Positions 10,553-25,200 of a stretch of DNA of 64,000 nt are shown in pieces. The DNA lies in the NCBI RefSeq assembly GCF_004798865.1, contig NW_025336598.1, positions 13,996,904 to 14,060,903 on the forward strand. The letters are read 5' to 3'. A program made the position numbers and the translations under genes. Every line of letters begins with the position of its first letter. Position 1 is the stretch's first letter. A model generated the notes under the pieces. It did no database searches and was not told where the DNA came from. It saw only the letters and a program-made list of their open reading frames with translations. Source of the stretch: Varanus komodoensis (Eukaryota > Chordata > Lepidosauria > Squamata > Varanidae).

Positions 10553-13500
10553 GTAAAAAAAAAATATCTCCCTATAGAATGTAAAATTCCTGCTCTTATA
10601 TCCCAAAATAAACAGTTTTAGAAGGTTGAAAGTTTTGTACTTGAGTGTTAATGATGAAGCAATAATAGTAACCTGCCGGCTTTGTTTCATCAGGTGAGGC
10701 AGTTTCTTTAAAGAATCAGCTGGAACTTTTGCCAGCGTATTCCACCATTGCTTTGACAACTGAACCAGAGGAAGAGGAAGATCCATGGAATATTCCAGTG
10801 CTCCAGAACACTGGAGTCAAATGGTCAGGTGAGACTGATCATTGTGGATTCTTCTTCATTTTATTATTACTTGCCTGTCTTCTCTCACCTTCACATTATA
10901 TCTACTTCTCAAATGTCAACTTTCTTGAGAAAATTCGGCGAAGCAGCTTAAGACCTGGCTACCTAAAGGACTGCCTGCTTTCATAGATTCCTTCCTGCCC
11001 ACTGGGCAGGAGATCCTTCTGAAAGAGCCATCCCTGAAGGAGGTAAAGGGGATAATAAATAGAAGAAGGGCCTTCTTGGTGGCTGCCCCTCAATTATGGA
11101 ACAGGCTTCCCAAAGAAATTTGCCTGGCACCAACCTTGTTTTTGTTTCAGCTCCAGGTGAAGATGTTTCTTTTCTCTGAATACTTTCAAGAACCCATTTG
11201 AAATTTGTTACTTATTCTGACACCTGTTTTTCTGCTTGCTTCATGTAATTAAGATTTTTTATTTTTATTGTAATTTTCTATATAACTGGTTCTATTGTTG
11301 TGTTTTTAGTATTTTACTGTAAGCCACCTATAGAATCCATTTGGATTAGTGGGTGGCATACGCATTTTAAAATATATAAAATAAATTTTAACAATTGAGC
11401 TGGATTTTTAAAACCTTTTGCTCAGAATCATTGTCCCTTCATTTTCCCATTAGCAGTGTGCTCTCTGTTTAGTTTGAATTAAAGCAGACACCAGGTGGCA
11501 AAATGGCAAATCAGTGCAAAGGGTATTGAAGCCACTAATAAATGACAACCCATTAAGCTAGTCATGTTTCCTGTGTTAGGATTAGGAAGCTGGGGAGTTC
11601 TTTTGAATTTTGCTCCCAGGTCTAAAATTTGTGGTAGCTATGGTGTTACCCCCACCCTGATAGCCAGATAACTGCTCTGCACTTTCCTTGTTGCATAAGT
11701 TTTGAAAAGAGACATGCGTTTCCTAAATTGGTCATAGGCGTGATCCAGGAGTGTCCACAGCTTACTGCTTGCAGGCCTGCTAATTGAGATTTTCATTTCT
11801 ATTCAAGTAATACAACTTGCAATACCTGCTTTGTGGTTTGATTGCAAGAATATGAGGCTGCTACAGATGAAAGCTCCTGTTTCCTGCCTCTTCAGCGTTA
11901 TATAATTGCTTGCTTATTGCATAGTGGGCTAGAAACAAAACTTCTGCAAAATATAGAGAACTTCCATGTTTGGGCTTGACTAGTGACATACTTGCCAAAA
12001 AGATAGATCGCAACTCATCTGGAGGGGCAGCCCTTTCATTAGGCAGAGTGAGGTGAATGTCTCAGGCAGCAGATGCAGGGGGTGGAGACAATGGGGCAGT
12101 CTCCAGGATATTCCAGTTGTCACCCTCTGTTTTAGTACAAAGCTTTGTGCACAATAAAACTTGTTGTGAGCTCAGTAACCTGCTGCTCAAGATGTAGTGG
12201 AGAATGCTGTCCCATTACCAGACCGAGGTATGGTTAAACAACCTGCTCATCCAGTTTTGATCATTAATTAGACAGGGGCATTAATTTTTGTCCTTAATGT
12301 GAGGCAGCAAGATGCCACCCCTGCTGATTTTGTGCTTACACAGACAAATGCTAATGGAAGACTGCTACATCTAGGCTGCCATATAAATTATACAACAACT
12401 CTAAGCTACTACCTTGGCTGGGTTTACTTGCTTCTGGGAATGAGAATTTGGGTTCTCCAGTCCATCCCAAAGCAACCTTTCAGTCTAAACAGTTGCCCCA
12501 TGTGACCATTAAATTGTGTCAGCTGTTTGGATAGAACATTTAAGCAGCTACTTCTACTGAATTCTGCTTTATAAGAATATTAGGGAAGAAAAGGTTAACA
12601 ATTACTTAGTGGGGCAATCCTTTCAGCCTCATGGCAGATGCTCGTAAGACAATTTCTAATGCCACTCTATCTTACATCCTGCATTGTATCTACATAGTTG
12701 CATATCTTGGCTGCAGGAGTCACTTGGCATTATGTGTGAACCCACCCATTCTTGTGTTGAAATGCCAGGTATTAGGGGATGGTTTCATCCTGAAAGGCAA
12801 TTAATAACCCTTTACAAAGTCTTGCTCTTTATGGAGATGAAAACTGAAAGAATGGGTTTGCTGACTGTGAAATAATAATATTTTCCTTGAATCTGGAGGA
12901 AAAAACTCCTGGAAGATCTGAGTTGGTGGTCTTAGGATATTTGGGGACATGTTGTGTCCCTCTCTTTCCTCATTCATGTAATCAAAGCAGTCTTCAGCCA
13001 AAGTCCAACATGCTAACCACTGTACTGCTCTTTGCCATCTCACTATTCTATAACTGTCAGCGGATTCTAATGAATCGGGTGTGATGCAATATAGTGCCAT
13101 TCTTTGGAGTGACTGTGTGTGCACACTCATGCATGTACTTATGCATGTACGATATGAAAATAAGGATCAGTGCATCTACCTGAATTTTTTTTGATGGTCA
13201 TTGGGAGTGCAACTATGGGGATTGCCATGATGAACACTAGCACTTCAAAATGAACTACACTGCTATTTTTAGCTAGTTACACTTTAATATTGGAAACATT
13301 CCATCTGGTTTATTATCCACAGAGCTTACACTTTGGCTTTGACTCCATCGACTGACTGGAAATGGATGCACTGCTGAAAATTAAAGCTTAGATTCTGTGC
13401 TATTTATACATTAAAGCTTGTTTTATGTTTTGCAGAACTGGATGGGAAGGGAAAAATACTATGTGTGATAAAAAGCATAGGAAAGTTCATTGCCTTGCTT

Positions 13501-16500
13501 GGATTACTCTACTTTTTTGTTTGTTCCTTGGATGTGCTCAGCTCGGCCTTCCAATTAGTAGGAGGTAAGACAAGATTTTCAAAATAGCACACCTATTGGT
13601 AATGTACGAAGGTCCAATTTTGTAAACATGATCTTGTTAAATCTCTCATCTCATGAGAAACACACTTCAGACAAATATGTAAAGGAGAACCTCTGTAGTT
13701 AAAAAACATACAAAAAATTGTGCTGGATCAGATCAAAAACCTATCTAGTCTGGTATTCTGTTTCCAAAGTGGCTGATGAGGGGCCCTTGGGAATCCAACA
13801 GAAGAAGCCACGATCACAGTAGCATCCTCCTGCTTGTGTTCCCCAGCAGCTGGTATTGAGAGGCTTGCTGGCCCTGACATGTCATCATGAGTAGTAGTCA
13901 CCGTGAGCCTTATCTCCCATGAATGTTGACATCCCCTTATTTGCAAAGGGTGTCTTTTGTTTCCAGAATTCCAAGGTGGTATTGATGCTGGCAACATTAA
14001 CAGCATCTTACTGGTGCTGGTATTGATTGATCTTGGTATTAATTGACTGGTGGTGGTATTGATGCTTAGTAACAGTAATCCAGGCCTCCTCTTTCTCTCT
14101 GCTACTCCTCCCAAAGCTACTTGTGTAGAATCAACAAATGGCTGTAGAAGGTTATAATGACACAAAGTTTTCATGCATTAATGGGTTTTGAAACCTAACT
14201 TGCTCCCATGCTTCAAAGATGGCAAGCTATTATTTTTTAACTTGGAATGACGGAATATTAAGAAGAGGTAAAGAGCTGCAAAATAGTTGACTTTATTACC
14301 TCATGTTCAAGCGCTCTCACTTGTTCTCATGCTCACTCGCTCTCAGTGTCTAGTGTAATTTGCAAGTTTAGGTTCAAAAATCAGGGAAAGGCACTTCCAC
14401 AAAGCACCAACTAAGTGAGATTTAGTCACATGGCCATTTAAGAAGTTCCAAACTTCTTGTATCCTTGCCTTTTTACCAAGGAGTTTAGGGTCAAGGGTTA
14501 TCCGTTTTATCCTCCCACGCGGGTGGGTTAGGCTGAGAGAAAATGAGTTGTTGAAGGTGACCAAGGGAACTTTAATCTGTCCAATCCCCACTTAACATTC
14601 TAATCTATTTACATCATGTTGACTCTAGCTAGGTGTCAGATGCCCAGCTGCTCACCTAATGAGGACCAATTCACCAGACTCTTGGGTGTGTGGTAGTGAC
14701 TAAGATCCTGTTTTTACCAGCTTCCTGCTCTTGGCACCCCTTCCCAGAGTGCCCAAAGAAAAGTGTGTGGGGGTGGGGGGGCAGAGTGATCACTGTTTAA
14801 CTGTAAAGCTGTGCCTTGAAAAGAAATTCGGAATTATGTCTTTACCTAGTAAAAGGCCACTGAGTTTATGGGGAGCAATGATTCACTCTTCCCTACAACC
14901 ATGAAGCTGCTTTCAGAAGAGGTAAAGCAAGGCCTCCCTTGTGTGCGTTGTAGTAGTAGCTGGGCCACTCACTGCTGGGCTGACTGGCTTTGCCCTCATT
15001 TCAGCTTTCTTCCCACAGCAGTTCTTTAGTTTGTCCCATAGGATCGAACTGCATTCATAAACAGGAGCATGAAAAGGGGACTCAGTGGCTTAGATGAGAC
15101 CAAACTGGCTTTCTGACCTAGGCAAATCAAGAATCAAGGCTGTTACTACTTGCGTAGCCTAGCCCTGTACTGGATTCTGTTAAACAAGTCATGATAAAAC
15201 AAGAGTGAGCAAGAAGCAGCCCATGTGCTGCAAATGATCCTTAATGGCTATTTGTGCCGTCTCCCCTGGGCCCCAGTCAAAGTTGCCACCAAAGTTGTGG
15301 CTGGTGAAAACTCTACCATAAACAAACAAACAAACAAATCTACCTTTACCTCTCCCACAACATCACTTCTCCCCTTCCACCTCCCCCCAGCATAATCACG
15401 GTGGTTTTCCAGATACCATGTTTTCCACCTCCTTCTCCCCATTCTTCCACCCCCAGCCACATGGCCACTGCCTCTCCCCACAAAGCCCACCTCTCCGTTT
15501 CCAAATCTCTGTTCCTGTAGGAGAGGTTCTGGTCTGTGCCTTACAGGACTCTGTGGTGCAGGAAGATGTTCTTTCATGCTCCTGCATCATAGAGATTCCT
15601 GTATTCAGGCGCCAGAGAGCTGCCTCCTGCTGATGCTCCTGTGCCTCTCGTTCAGAAAAGTGAGAACACTGGGGCTATTAGGGAGGATTTACCCAATATG
15701 CTGTGTGAGGGCTTGTCTGTGCGTGTGTGTTTATGGTCCCTGGCAACTCATCAGGACTGTACAAGATGCCCCCCACCCCTGTCCTAAACATAACAGAATA
15801 AGGCAGCGATTGAGAAAGAATGTTAGGAACTGGCTTTTCAATATAGAGATAATTATTTGCTGTAGAAATAATTTTATTGACACAATTGCTCTTTTTATAG
15901 GTAAAGCAGCGGGGGACATTTTCAAAGATGGTTCTGTGCTATCAAATCCTGTTGCAGGCCTAGTGATTGGTGTTCTGGTAACAGTAATGGTGCAGAGTTC
16001 TAGCACCTCGTCCTCTATCATCGTCAGCATGGTGTCCTCTTCATGTAAGTTATTTGAAGGAATTTCAGATTTCTTCAGGTCAGCTTGAAAGTTTTCCATG
16101 CACGAACATGTGGAATAAAAAAGGAACATTTACACTATGTCAGAAATAGTCTGTGATAAACTATGGACACATTATTCTGGAAACAAGATGGGAAATTTGG
16201 CATCATGTGAACTTTTGTTCTTCTGTATATCCCTTACAGATGACCTCAGGGTCTAGATCCCGCAAACCTAAGTGTGAATAGACTCAAAGAAGTGATGCTC
16301 TGGCAAGAGCCATGCTTAATTTGAAGTTACACTGCTAATGAGTTGTTTCCAATGTTAATCCTTCTTAGAGTAGATCCATTGAAATGAATGGTGCTTAGGC
16401 TAACACTGAATAAAACCAGGGGAGGCTGGTGACTCCTGTATCAATATGGCTTCTTATCCATGGAAGATTTTATTTCAAGTGAGTCACCTGCCTCCCTTGG

Positions 16501-19500
16501 ACACAACCCTGTTATTTCAATTACTTAATCAAGAAAAAAGTGACAAAGACAAGTGTCAGTCTAAGTTCTAGTTATAACTGATCGGAAATGTGAATTTAAT
16601 AGTACTGACAATAGTACTCAGGAGCAAATCTCATTGTGATGTTTTAAACTCATCACAAGAACCAGGATCACTCCAGGAATGTTCTTACTTTAAGATTAGT
16701 GTAAATATTTCTTCTCATGTTGTTTCCTTAAAAGCATGTTTAGCACACTGCACCTACAATGCCTGTGAGTTGCATTGTGTTATGTTAAACATGCAATTAG
16801 AAGAACCCCATGGAGTGAGAATCTTTAGAGAGATCCTGGCCAGCATGGGAACAACCTCTCTGGATACATTCAGAGGGCTCAGATCTAAGGGACTTACTCC
16901 CAAGAAAGTGTGCATTCCTAGAAGGTTATCAATAATTTAGCTCCAACATCTTTAGTGGTAGTATTAATTGCCTTGGTTTATCGTGTCTTTCACTGAAAAA
17001 TATCTTGATCATACATATATATTTGTGAGGTGCTGTGCTTTTGCATGATTTGCTTCTGCTGAACTTCAGATAAGTATCAAATTAACAGAGATACAGATAA
17101 AGCCTGTAAGGTATTTTAAAGCTAATAAGATTAGAATCAGAAATTTGAAAGCTAAGATACTCTAATCAGTGCCTCGTGTAAAACAACCGTGGTAGGCCTT
17201 CTGTTTTATAATAATACTTAACATTTGGTATTTGTTGATTTGTAACACCTATCTTAAGACTGCTGGTTTTATTATACAGCTATTAACTGGATTTGAAGGA
17301 AAAGCTGTAGTTCGTCATGGATTATTTAATTAATGACAAGTCCCAGACTGCATATCTAATCATGGTTATGGGTTGTCATGTTATGAGGGTTAAAAGAGAA
17401 TATGGTTTGTGCTTTCTGGGTTCTCATATCATGACAACACCCTAGTAGAGGCTGTATATTCAGAATGATGACCATATACCATATTGTTCGCTCTATAAGA
17501 TGCATTTTTCCCCCTCAAAAGTAAGGGAAAATGTCTGTGCGTCTTATAGAACAAATGTGTGTGTGCCCAATGCCCAGGACGCTGCCGGCCCCCCTGCACC
17601 ACGTGGCACCACCTGGCCAGCATGCGCTCAGCACGCGCTGCTCTGCCCCCGCCCCCCGGCACAGGTGAAAGCTGTGCCGCTCAGGGGGAGCAGTGCGGAG
17701 GAGGAGGAGCCGTGGGCTTTAACCCGCCGGCCACACGGAGAGACGGACTGCTCACCCCCACCGCCCGGGAAGACCTGCCGCGGAGGAGGAGGAGCCGCGG
17801 GCTTTAACCCGCCGGCCGCACGGAGAGACGGACTGCTCAACCCCACCACCCGGAAGACCACTGCTGGCACGCTGCCGGCCCAGCTGCACCACACCTGGCC
17901 GGCATGCGCTCTGTGCGCCCTGCTCCGCCCCCCCCTCCTCCGGCGCAGGTGAGAGCTGTTAATCACAGGTCGGTGCGTGTTTTCAAATGGCAACCCATCT
18001 TTTAATGAAGCCCATGGGGAAGTGATGAAGAATGTGCCCGTGATTATCAGGAAGCTTTCCATGGATCCCTCCTCTAAACACTAGGTGCGTCTTATGGTCT
18101 GGTGTGTCTTATAGAGCGAAAAATACAGTATGTTCCACACATGTAGCAGCTTCACCGTGAGTTAAATAACACATTGTGGGGTGTCATGTCATGCTAAGAG
18201 CACCATTCTTTTATTGTGATTTTAGCATTGTAAACCAGTTGGATAAATTGTTCATATCTAGTGGTAAAATATGAAAATGTATTCCTAAATAAAATAAATA
18301 AGTTATTTTACATCTAAATAAAAATTCCAGGGATATGGAGGGGGTATCCTAAGTTGGATCAATGTATTGGAAGCATCAACATTCCCAATCCTTTCCTTTT
18401 TTAACTTCCTATTATTTCCTTATTTTGCAGTATTAAGTGTTCAGCATGGTATTCCGATCATAATGGGAGCCAATATTGGTACCTCGGTCACAAACACCAT
18501 TGTGGCACTCATGCAAGCTGGAGACAGGAATGAATTTAGAAGGTACTGCTAATGGTTCAATCAAAGCATTTTTAAAGGTACAACAGCACAGGAAGAACAT
18601 ACCAGAAGAAAAAGGAGAACCAATATTGCAAAAATGGCTCTACAAATCAGCATAGTTATTTATAGTAGTGCCATAAATCACAGCAGGACAGGCTAACACT
18701 CACTCACTCAATCTATTATATTTATATTCCACTTTTTTTCCCGTTCAAGGTACTCAAGGTGACTTACATAATTCTCTCCTCCTCTCAATCATATCTTCAC
18801 AACAACAATCCTGTGAAGTCACTCCTTGGCTGAGTGTAGACTAGAACCAGATCTCCCAAATTCCAAGTCTGCACTCTTCACCACTACCCCGCAATGGCTC
18901 TCAATATGTTTTGCTGCCTAAACTTTCTAGAAGTCCATGTATCCAAATAAATGAATAATACAGATATGATATTGTTCTATTCAAGGACCAGTCCCAGACT
19001 GTATGCTGATCCATATAATTTTCTTGGCATAGTTACTTTAAGATACAAATTTTCATGCTCCTTTCTATCCTTAATCTTTGATACACTCATGGAGTGACTA
19101 TTCCTTGGCCTTTGGCAATTGATCTATGGAGTTCCACAGGATATATTGTGAATGTTGTTTAACTTCTACATGAAGTTTCTGGAAGTGATCAACAGAGGAT
19201 TTGGAACTGTGTTTCTCAGGGACATCTAAATTGTGTGAGGCATTGGAAGTCCTGGATCAATGTTTGAACTCAGTGGCAGACTGGATGGGTCCAATGAGCT
19301 GAAGCTGCATTTTGGCAAGATGGAGCCCTTGTGAATGAAGAGTTCCAAATCCAGGAGATAGCCTTATTACCTGTTTGCACCCCCTTTGAAGGACAAGGCC
19401 TGTAATCTAGCTCTAACTCTGTTGCTGGAGGCCTGAATGGCCATGGCATGTCAGAGCGCTTTCTACCAGTTTGGGATGCTCTGCGATGTATGGCCTCTCC

Positions 19501-22223
19501 TGCACAAGGAAGCACCTTTCCTGTATCAGGTGCATGTGACCCATCATAGTTCAGCAACTTTGGGGAAGGACTATATACTATCCAGTGGGCTAATTCTGAT
19601 GAATTAACCTTACTCAAGCTCAGTTGTTCTGGGTGAACATGACTGCCATACCTCATGTGGAGGAGCATGATACTGATATTTTTCTTCACATTCTTCACCC
19701 CAGTGCTGCTTGTTGTTTCAGGTCTGGGAGGATGACACCATAAAAGCATTTTCTGTCTTTAGCACTTTGTGCAGCAACAGAGTTGTATTGTCCTTGTCAT
19801 AAAATAACTCTGTAATAATTGTGCATGATTATTTTTATCACTGTAGCTGAGAACTGTTAATTCATCAACATTGTGCAGGAGTTTATTGACTTGAAAATAT
19901 AACCAGTTGTTCCTTTACTGGAAGAACAAAAATGTTCAGGAAATGGTCATTGACATTATTTTAATAGATAAAGGTCTGGGCTTGAGGTTAATGGTATCAA
20001 GTGAGTTTAAGAGAATACAGTGTCTTTTGAATATACAGGTTTCTTCTCAAGGCAACTAGCCTGTATAATGCTGTAGTTGTGCTGACTCATTAACAAAGTT
20101 CTCTAATAAAAAGGAATATTTTTCTCTCCACTGTTATTCCTAAGGTAACCTGACAAAGAGTGCAACAGTCTGCAATGTCCCACCATTTGATCCTTTCTAT
20201 TGAAAGAATGCTAATTATCCTTTTACTGAACTTCCTTTGTTACATCATGTGAGATCACCTTGATTTTTTTTGCAGGGCCTTTGCTGGTGCTACTGTCCAT
20301 GACTTCTTTAACTGGCTTTCAGTGTTTGTGCTGTTGCCTATTGAAGTTGCTACAGGCTATCTTTATCACCTTACAAATGTTATAGTGCAATCATTTCGAC
20401 TTGAAACTGGGGAGAATGCCCCTGAGCTGCTGAAAGTCATCACTGACCCTTTTACAAAGCTTATTATCCAGGTAGGCTCTTTCCTCAGGTAATATTTGCC
20501 AAAGTATCTTTTAATAATCAGATCTGACTTAAACCTTTGATTATTAGAATCAAATACTGGTATAGCTCTTATAATGAAAAAAGCTCTTTGGGTGCAGTCC
20601 TGTGCATATTTAGACAGAAAAAAAGATTTACAGTACTTTTTCAATCTAAACATGAATCAATTTGTGCACTTAGTATATTTTTTGTTTACATTTGTTAAGA
20701 CCTTGTTTTAAGAAACGTTTCACCGAGGATATTCATACAACTGACTCTCAAATGGTGGTAGCTTAACCCAGGGCTATGAAGTTGTACGTGTTGAAATAAT
20801 CTGTAGATTTGTTTAGATTCCGGTTGTTGAATATAAAAGATATGACATCCTCACAGCATTCTGAGAATAATAGATCAGAGTTATGAAGTTGGAGGGAACC
20901 TTGAAAGCCATCTAGTCCAACTTCTGTTCAGTGCAGAAGATCCAGAGCTTGAACGTGCCCAGCAGATGACTTTCAAGCCCGTGTCTAAAGACTTTCAGGC
21001 AAAGAAAGACCACACCCACTCTAAGTACCAAGTCCCATAGTTGAACTTCTACTATTAAGAGGTTTCTCTTGATGTTCAACTATTCTGTAACTTAAGCCCA
21101 TTAGATCTAGTCCTTCCTTCTGAAACAGTAGAAGACATGCTTTTCCCCTCTTCAGTGTGGCAGCCCTTCAGAAGTGTGCTGTCATGCATGTTTCCACAAA
21201 GCAACCTTTCTTCCTGCCTAAATATACTTCAGTCTTCAACTGTTCCTCACAGAACTTGTTTTTCATACCCTTTGACCATCTTTGTTAGCCTCCTCTGAGT
21301 ATGGTGATGGATACGTCTGTGATGGGACGGTATACCAAAGTTTTAAATAATTAAATAAATAAAATATAGAAAACAAATCCTAGGAGAAAATATTGAAAGG
21401 ATTGCATGCTGCTATAATGTTTATTTGGTTAATTTTTATCCGAAGCCACGATCATTTTTCCAACCTGGCGCTAAAATTCTGTTGCCTGATATGTTTTCTG
21501 CTGTCATCTCAGGAAGGAGCCGGATTAATGTGTGGAGGTACATTACAGAGAGGCCCCATATATTGTAGTGACACAGTGCCTGTTAAGTGCAGGGCATGGT
21601 GTGTGCTCTGCACACAGCAACATCTGTTTCTCATAAGATAAACTCCCAGTAGATCCCCTCTCATTGGCATCTGGGTTGTCTTGTGTCACAAGTACACTGC
21701 AGTGCCTTATCTTATTATTTACCACAGGGATCGATGGCAACCACTCATAGGATGGACATGGTTAGGGTGAGGATCTAAATTAGTTCTCTGTCATACTGGC
21801 AGTACCAGTTTCAGGGGTGAGGCTCCTTTTTCTGTCAGACTTGATTTTTTGCAACTTTATTCAAAAGAAGGAATAGAAACTATTGGCCAGGATCACACAA
21901 TCACTGGGGGGAAAGAAGCCGGTGTGGGGTGTGTATGTGTGTGTGTGTGTTTTTGCCAGTGATCTCCTAGACACAGTCATTTGGAAGTTAGAACTGAGCC
22001 TGTTCCCATTTGTCTAGCTCGCAATTTGGGAACTGGAGTTATGAAGGCTACTAAATCTACTGTGTAGTAAAGTGGAGATTATTGGCAGACAGGCTACAAG
22101 TAGAGTATGTCTGGCATAATCAGACATATATTTTCCCAATAATGCACTTTAAAAAAGATTATTAATATATTGCTGTTTCCAAAATAATATGCTGTAGTTT
22201 GTACTTTATTTTGTCTGAATTTT

Positions 22224-22254
<31 letters not shown>

Positions 22255-25200
22255 TATATAATGCAAGGTAGAATAGAAATAACCTATCCTATCCTATGTA
22301 TTCTTATATGATAAAATAATGAGTCCTCTTTCTGTTTGTTTTCTTTGGTCATTAGCTTGATAAATCAGTGATAAATCAAATTGCAACAGGAGATGAATCA
22401 GCAAAAAACAAAAGCCTTGTGAAAATCTGGTGCAAAACTAAAACAACCTTGGTAAGTATTGTATGAATATGTCATTTAATACAGATAAGATATTCTTAAA
22501 TTGATTCATGTAGATTATTTACTTGATAAGGGAGATAATGATAATTAGCTTCATTAATAGACTGTTGTTTATTATGATGGTGGGGAAAGAGGCAGGGAGT
22601 GGGCCCATAATTTGAAAATGTCATAAGTTTCACTATTGTGATAGATTATTTGTAGTGCTTTCAAATTGTTGAAGAACTTGCATATCATAAATAGTCAGAA
22701 TAATATTGATTAATTGGCGTTCTTTTCACTTCTTTGTCAATGCTTAGAGTACACTGAATACCACCATCCCACTGTCTGAAAATTGCACATCTCCAGACCT
22801 TTGCTGGACTGATGGAAACTTGATCTGGACCATCAAAAATGTATCCACAACAGAATACATTAAAAAATGTAAGGAAAATGCCACTTCTGGTGCTTTGAAG
22901 GTTTTATAATGCAGAACTTCCTTTTTTTTTTGGTACAACAGCATGATGCCTCATTAGAAAACAATAGTAAAACAAAGGTTGGGAATTTCAGTGTGTACAT
23001 ATTGTTCTCCATCATTTGAAAGAAATGTATTCTATGATTATTTCCATGTCCAACTATTCATATAAATATAGATAATCTGAAATGAATAGACTATAGCTCC
23101 TTACTTTCTGTCACCATCACCTTTGCTGAGGGATCTTTCAGAGATGAATGGGCTGCCACAGTGCTACACCACAATTAATTGTGGTGCTCTGCTGGCCAGT
23201 AACAAATAAGGGTCAGGCAGACTATGAAATCACATCCTGTTTTGGGGAATGTGAACACATCCTTCACAACACATCTAATTATCAGGCAAAATGCAACAAC
23301 ACTGCAATCTTTTAGATTATAGTGCACTTCAAATTTAGCCATGAATTTGCTTCCAAATAGCTATTCCCTGGTGTTAGCATCTAAAACATGGGTGTTGAAC
23401 TTCTTCCAGTCTGAGAATCCTGTTTTCTCTTAACTCCCTTGCTCATGATCCTCTTTTGCTGCTCCTGGATGCTTTTTTATCTCCCAATCTGCAATAGTAC
23501 ATTGGGAAGGGAAAGCTATGGTGGCAGTACAAGTGGTGGCAGCAACAGCAGTACAGAGGGAAAAGGCAGCACTTGCCAGAGATGGGGAAAGAGAGCAGCA
23601 GCAGCAGCAGAGAGAAAGAAAAGGCTGGGTTGTGGGGATTTGCTCACATCAGCAGGGTAGGGCAGGAAAGGCCATGGCAGCAGGTGGGATGGGATAGGAA
23701 GCACCCGCAGGTGTGGTGGCAACACAGGAAGAAGGAAGGAAGGGCCACCATGACACACACACAGCTGCACTGCCATCAGTGAAGAAGAGAGGAGTGGCCA
23801 TGAGGGCTGTGCTGGAAGGAGAGGCAAGAACATGATGCAAGGATCTGGGAGGCTTGCTTGGAGGTGTCGGGGTCTGCCAGCATGTTTGAGGCTGCAAAGT
23901 TGCCAATCCATGATTTAACATGAGGAGAGGAAAAGCACACACAAAAACTAGGAAGCCCTGAAAATTTGGCAGACAAGAGGGTGCAGGTCCAAGAAAAAGA
24001 GGCATGGTGCTCTTGCCCCACTGGCAGGCCATACTGTGGGATCCCAGGCATGCCAGATTTGACTTGAGGACCTGTCAGCACAGGACAAATCTAAAATGTT
24101 TATATTGTATGTGTTTTCCAAATTCATGCATGCCAAGATTGAGCAGTCCAGGAAAATGGAACACTGGTGTAATTAGGATAGATAACTGTAGTAAGAAGGC
24201 TGGGCACCAAAGGATTGAGGCCTTTGAATTGTGGTGCTGGAGGAGACTCCTGCGAGTCCCTTGGACTGCAAGGCGATCAAACTGGTCAGTCCTAGAGGAG
24301 ATCAACCCTGACTGCTCTTTAGAAGGCCAGACACTGAAGATGAAACTCAAATACTTTGGCCACCTAAGGAGAAGGAAGGACTCACTGGAGAAGACCCTAA
24401 TGCTGGGAACAATAGATGGCAAAAGAAGAAGGGGATGGCAGAGGATGAGGTGGCTAGATGGAGTCACTGAAGCAGTCGGTGTGAGCTTAAGTGGCCTCCA
24501 GGGGATGGTGAAGGACAGGAAGGCCTGAAGGAATGTTGTCCATGGGGTCGCAATGGGTCAGACACAACTTCGCGACTAACAACAACCTGTAGTAAGAAAT
24601 GTTTTGATACGCTAACTCCTATGTAGAGCACCACATCATGGGTAAGAGCCATTTTGGTGGCTCTTAAATAAGGGAGCTAATATTTGAAGGTTTATCCCAG
24701 AGTACAGTAGGCAGGAAGCAAGCAAGCACAGTCTTTTCTCATCAGAATAGGAAACATGTATAAAGAACTCTCAAAACAGCAAAACATTTTTGAAAAACTA
24801 ATTAACTTAATTTCCTACCCTTGTATAGGTCAGCACATTTTTGTTGAATCAAGTCTTCCAGATCTTGCCATTGGTCTCATCCTGCTTGCATTGTCTTTGA
24901 TTGTTCTGTGCACCTGCTTGATACTTATAGTTAAGTTGCTGAATTCAGTACTTAAAGGACAAGTAGCCAGTGTTATCAAGAAGACAATCAACACCGGTAA
25001 TGATCTCTTATGGGGATTTTGTTTTAGAAACATAGCAAATAGAACATTGACTACTATTATATACAATCTACCACAAGAATTTCTAGTACAAACTCCTGTG
25101 AAATAAATGAGAGGTACACCCAATTAGATTGTGCTTCTTTTCCACACCTGTTGTCAATGAAAAGAAGAAAAAACTGTGCTAGACTGCTTACAGGGGAGAC

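Noticed and set aside
13728-14174. 148-codon open frame on the minus strand
   Set aside because: Starts in flanking DNA and runs through a CR1 3' end, which is noncoding; no domain.
17500-17952. 150-codon proline- and arginine-rich frame
   Set aside because: Lies in the GC-rich tandem repeat of a MITE; an open frame is expected by composition there.
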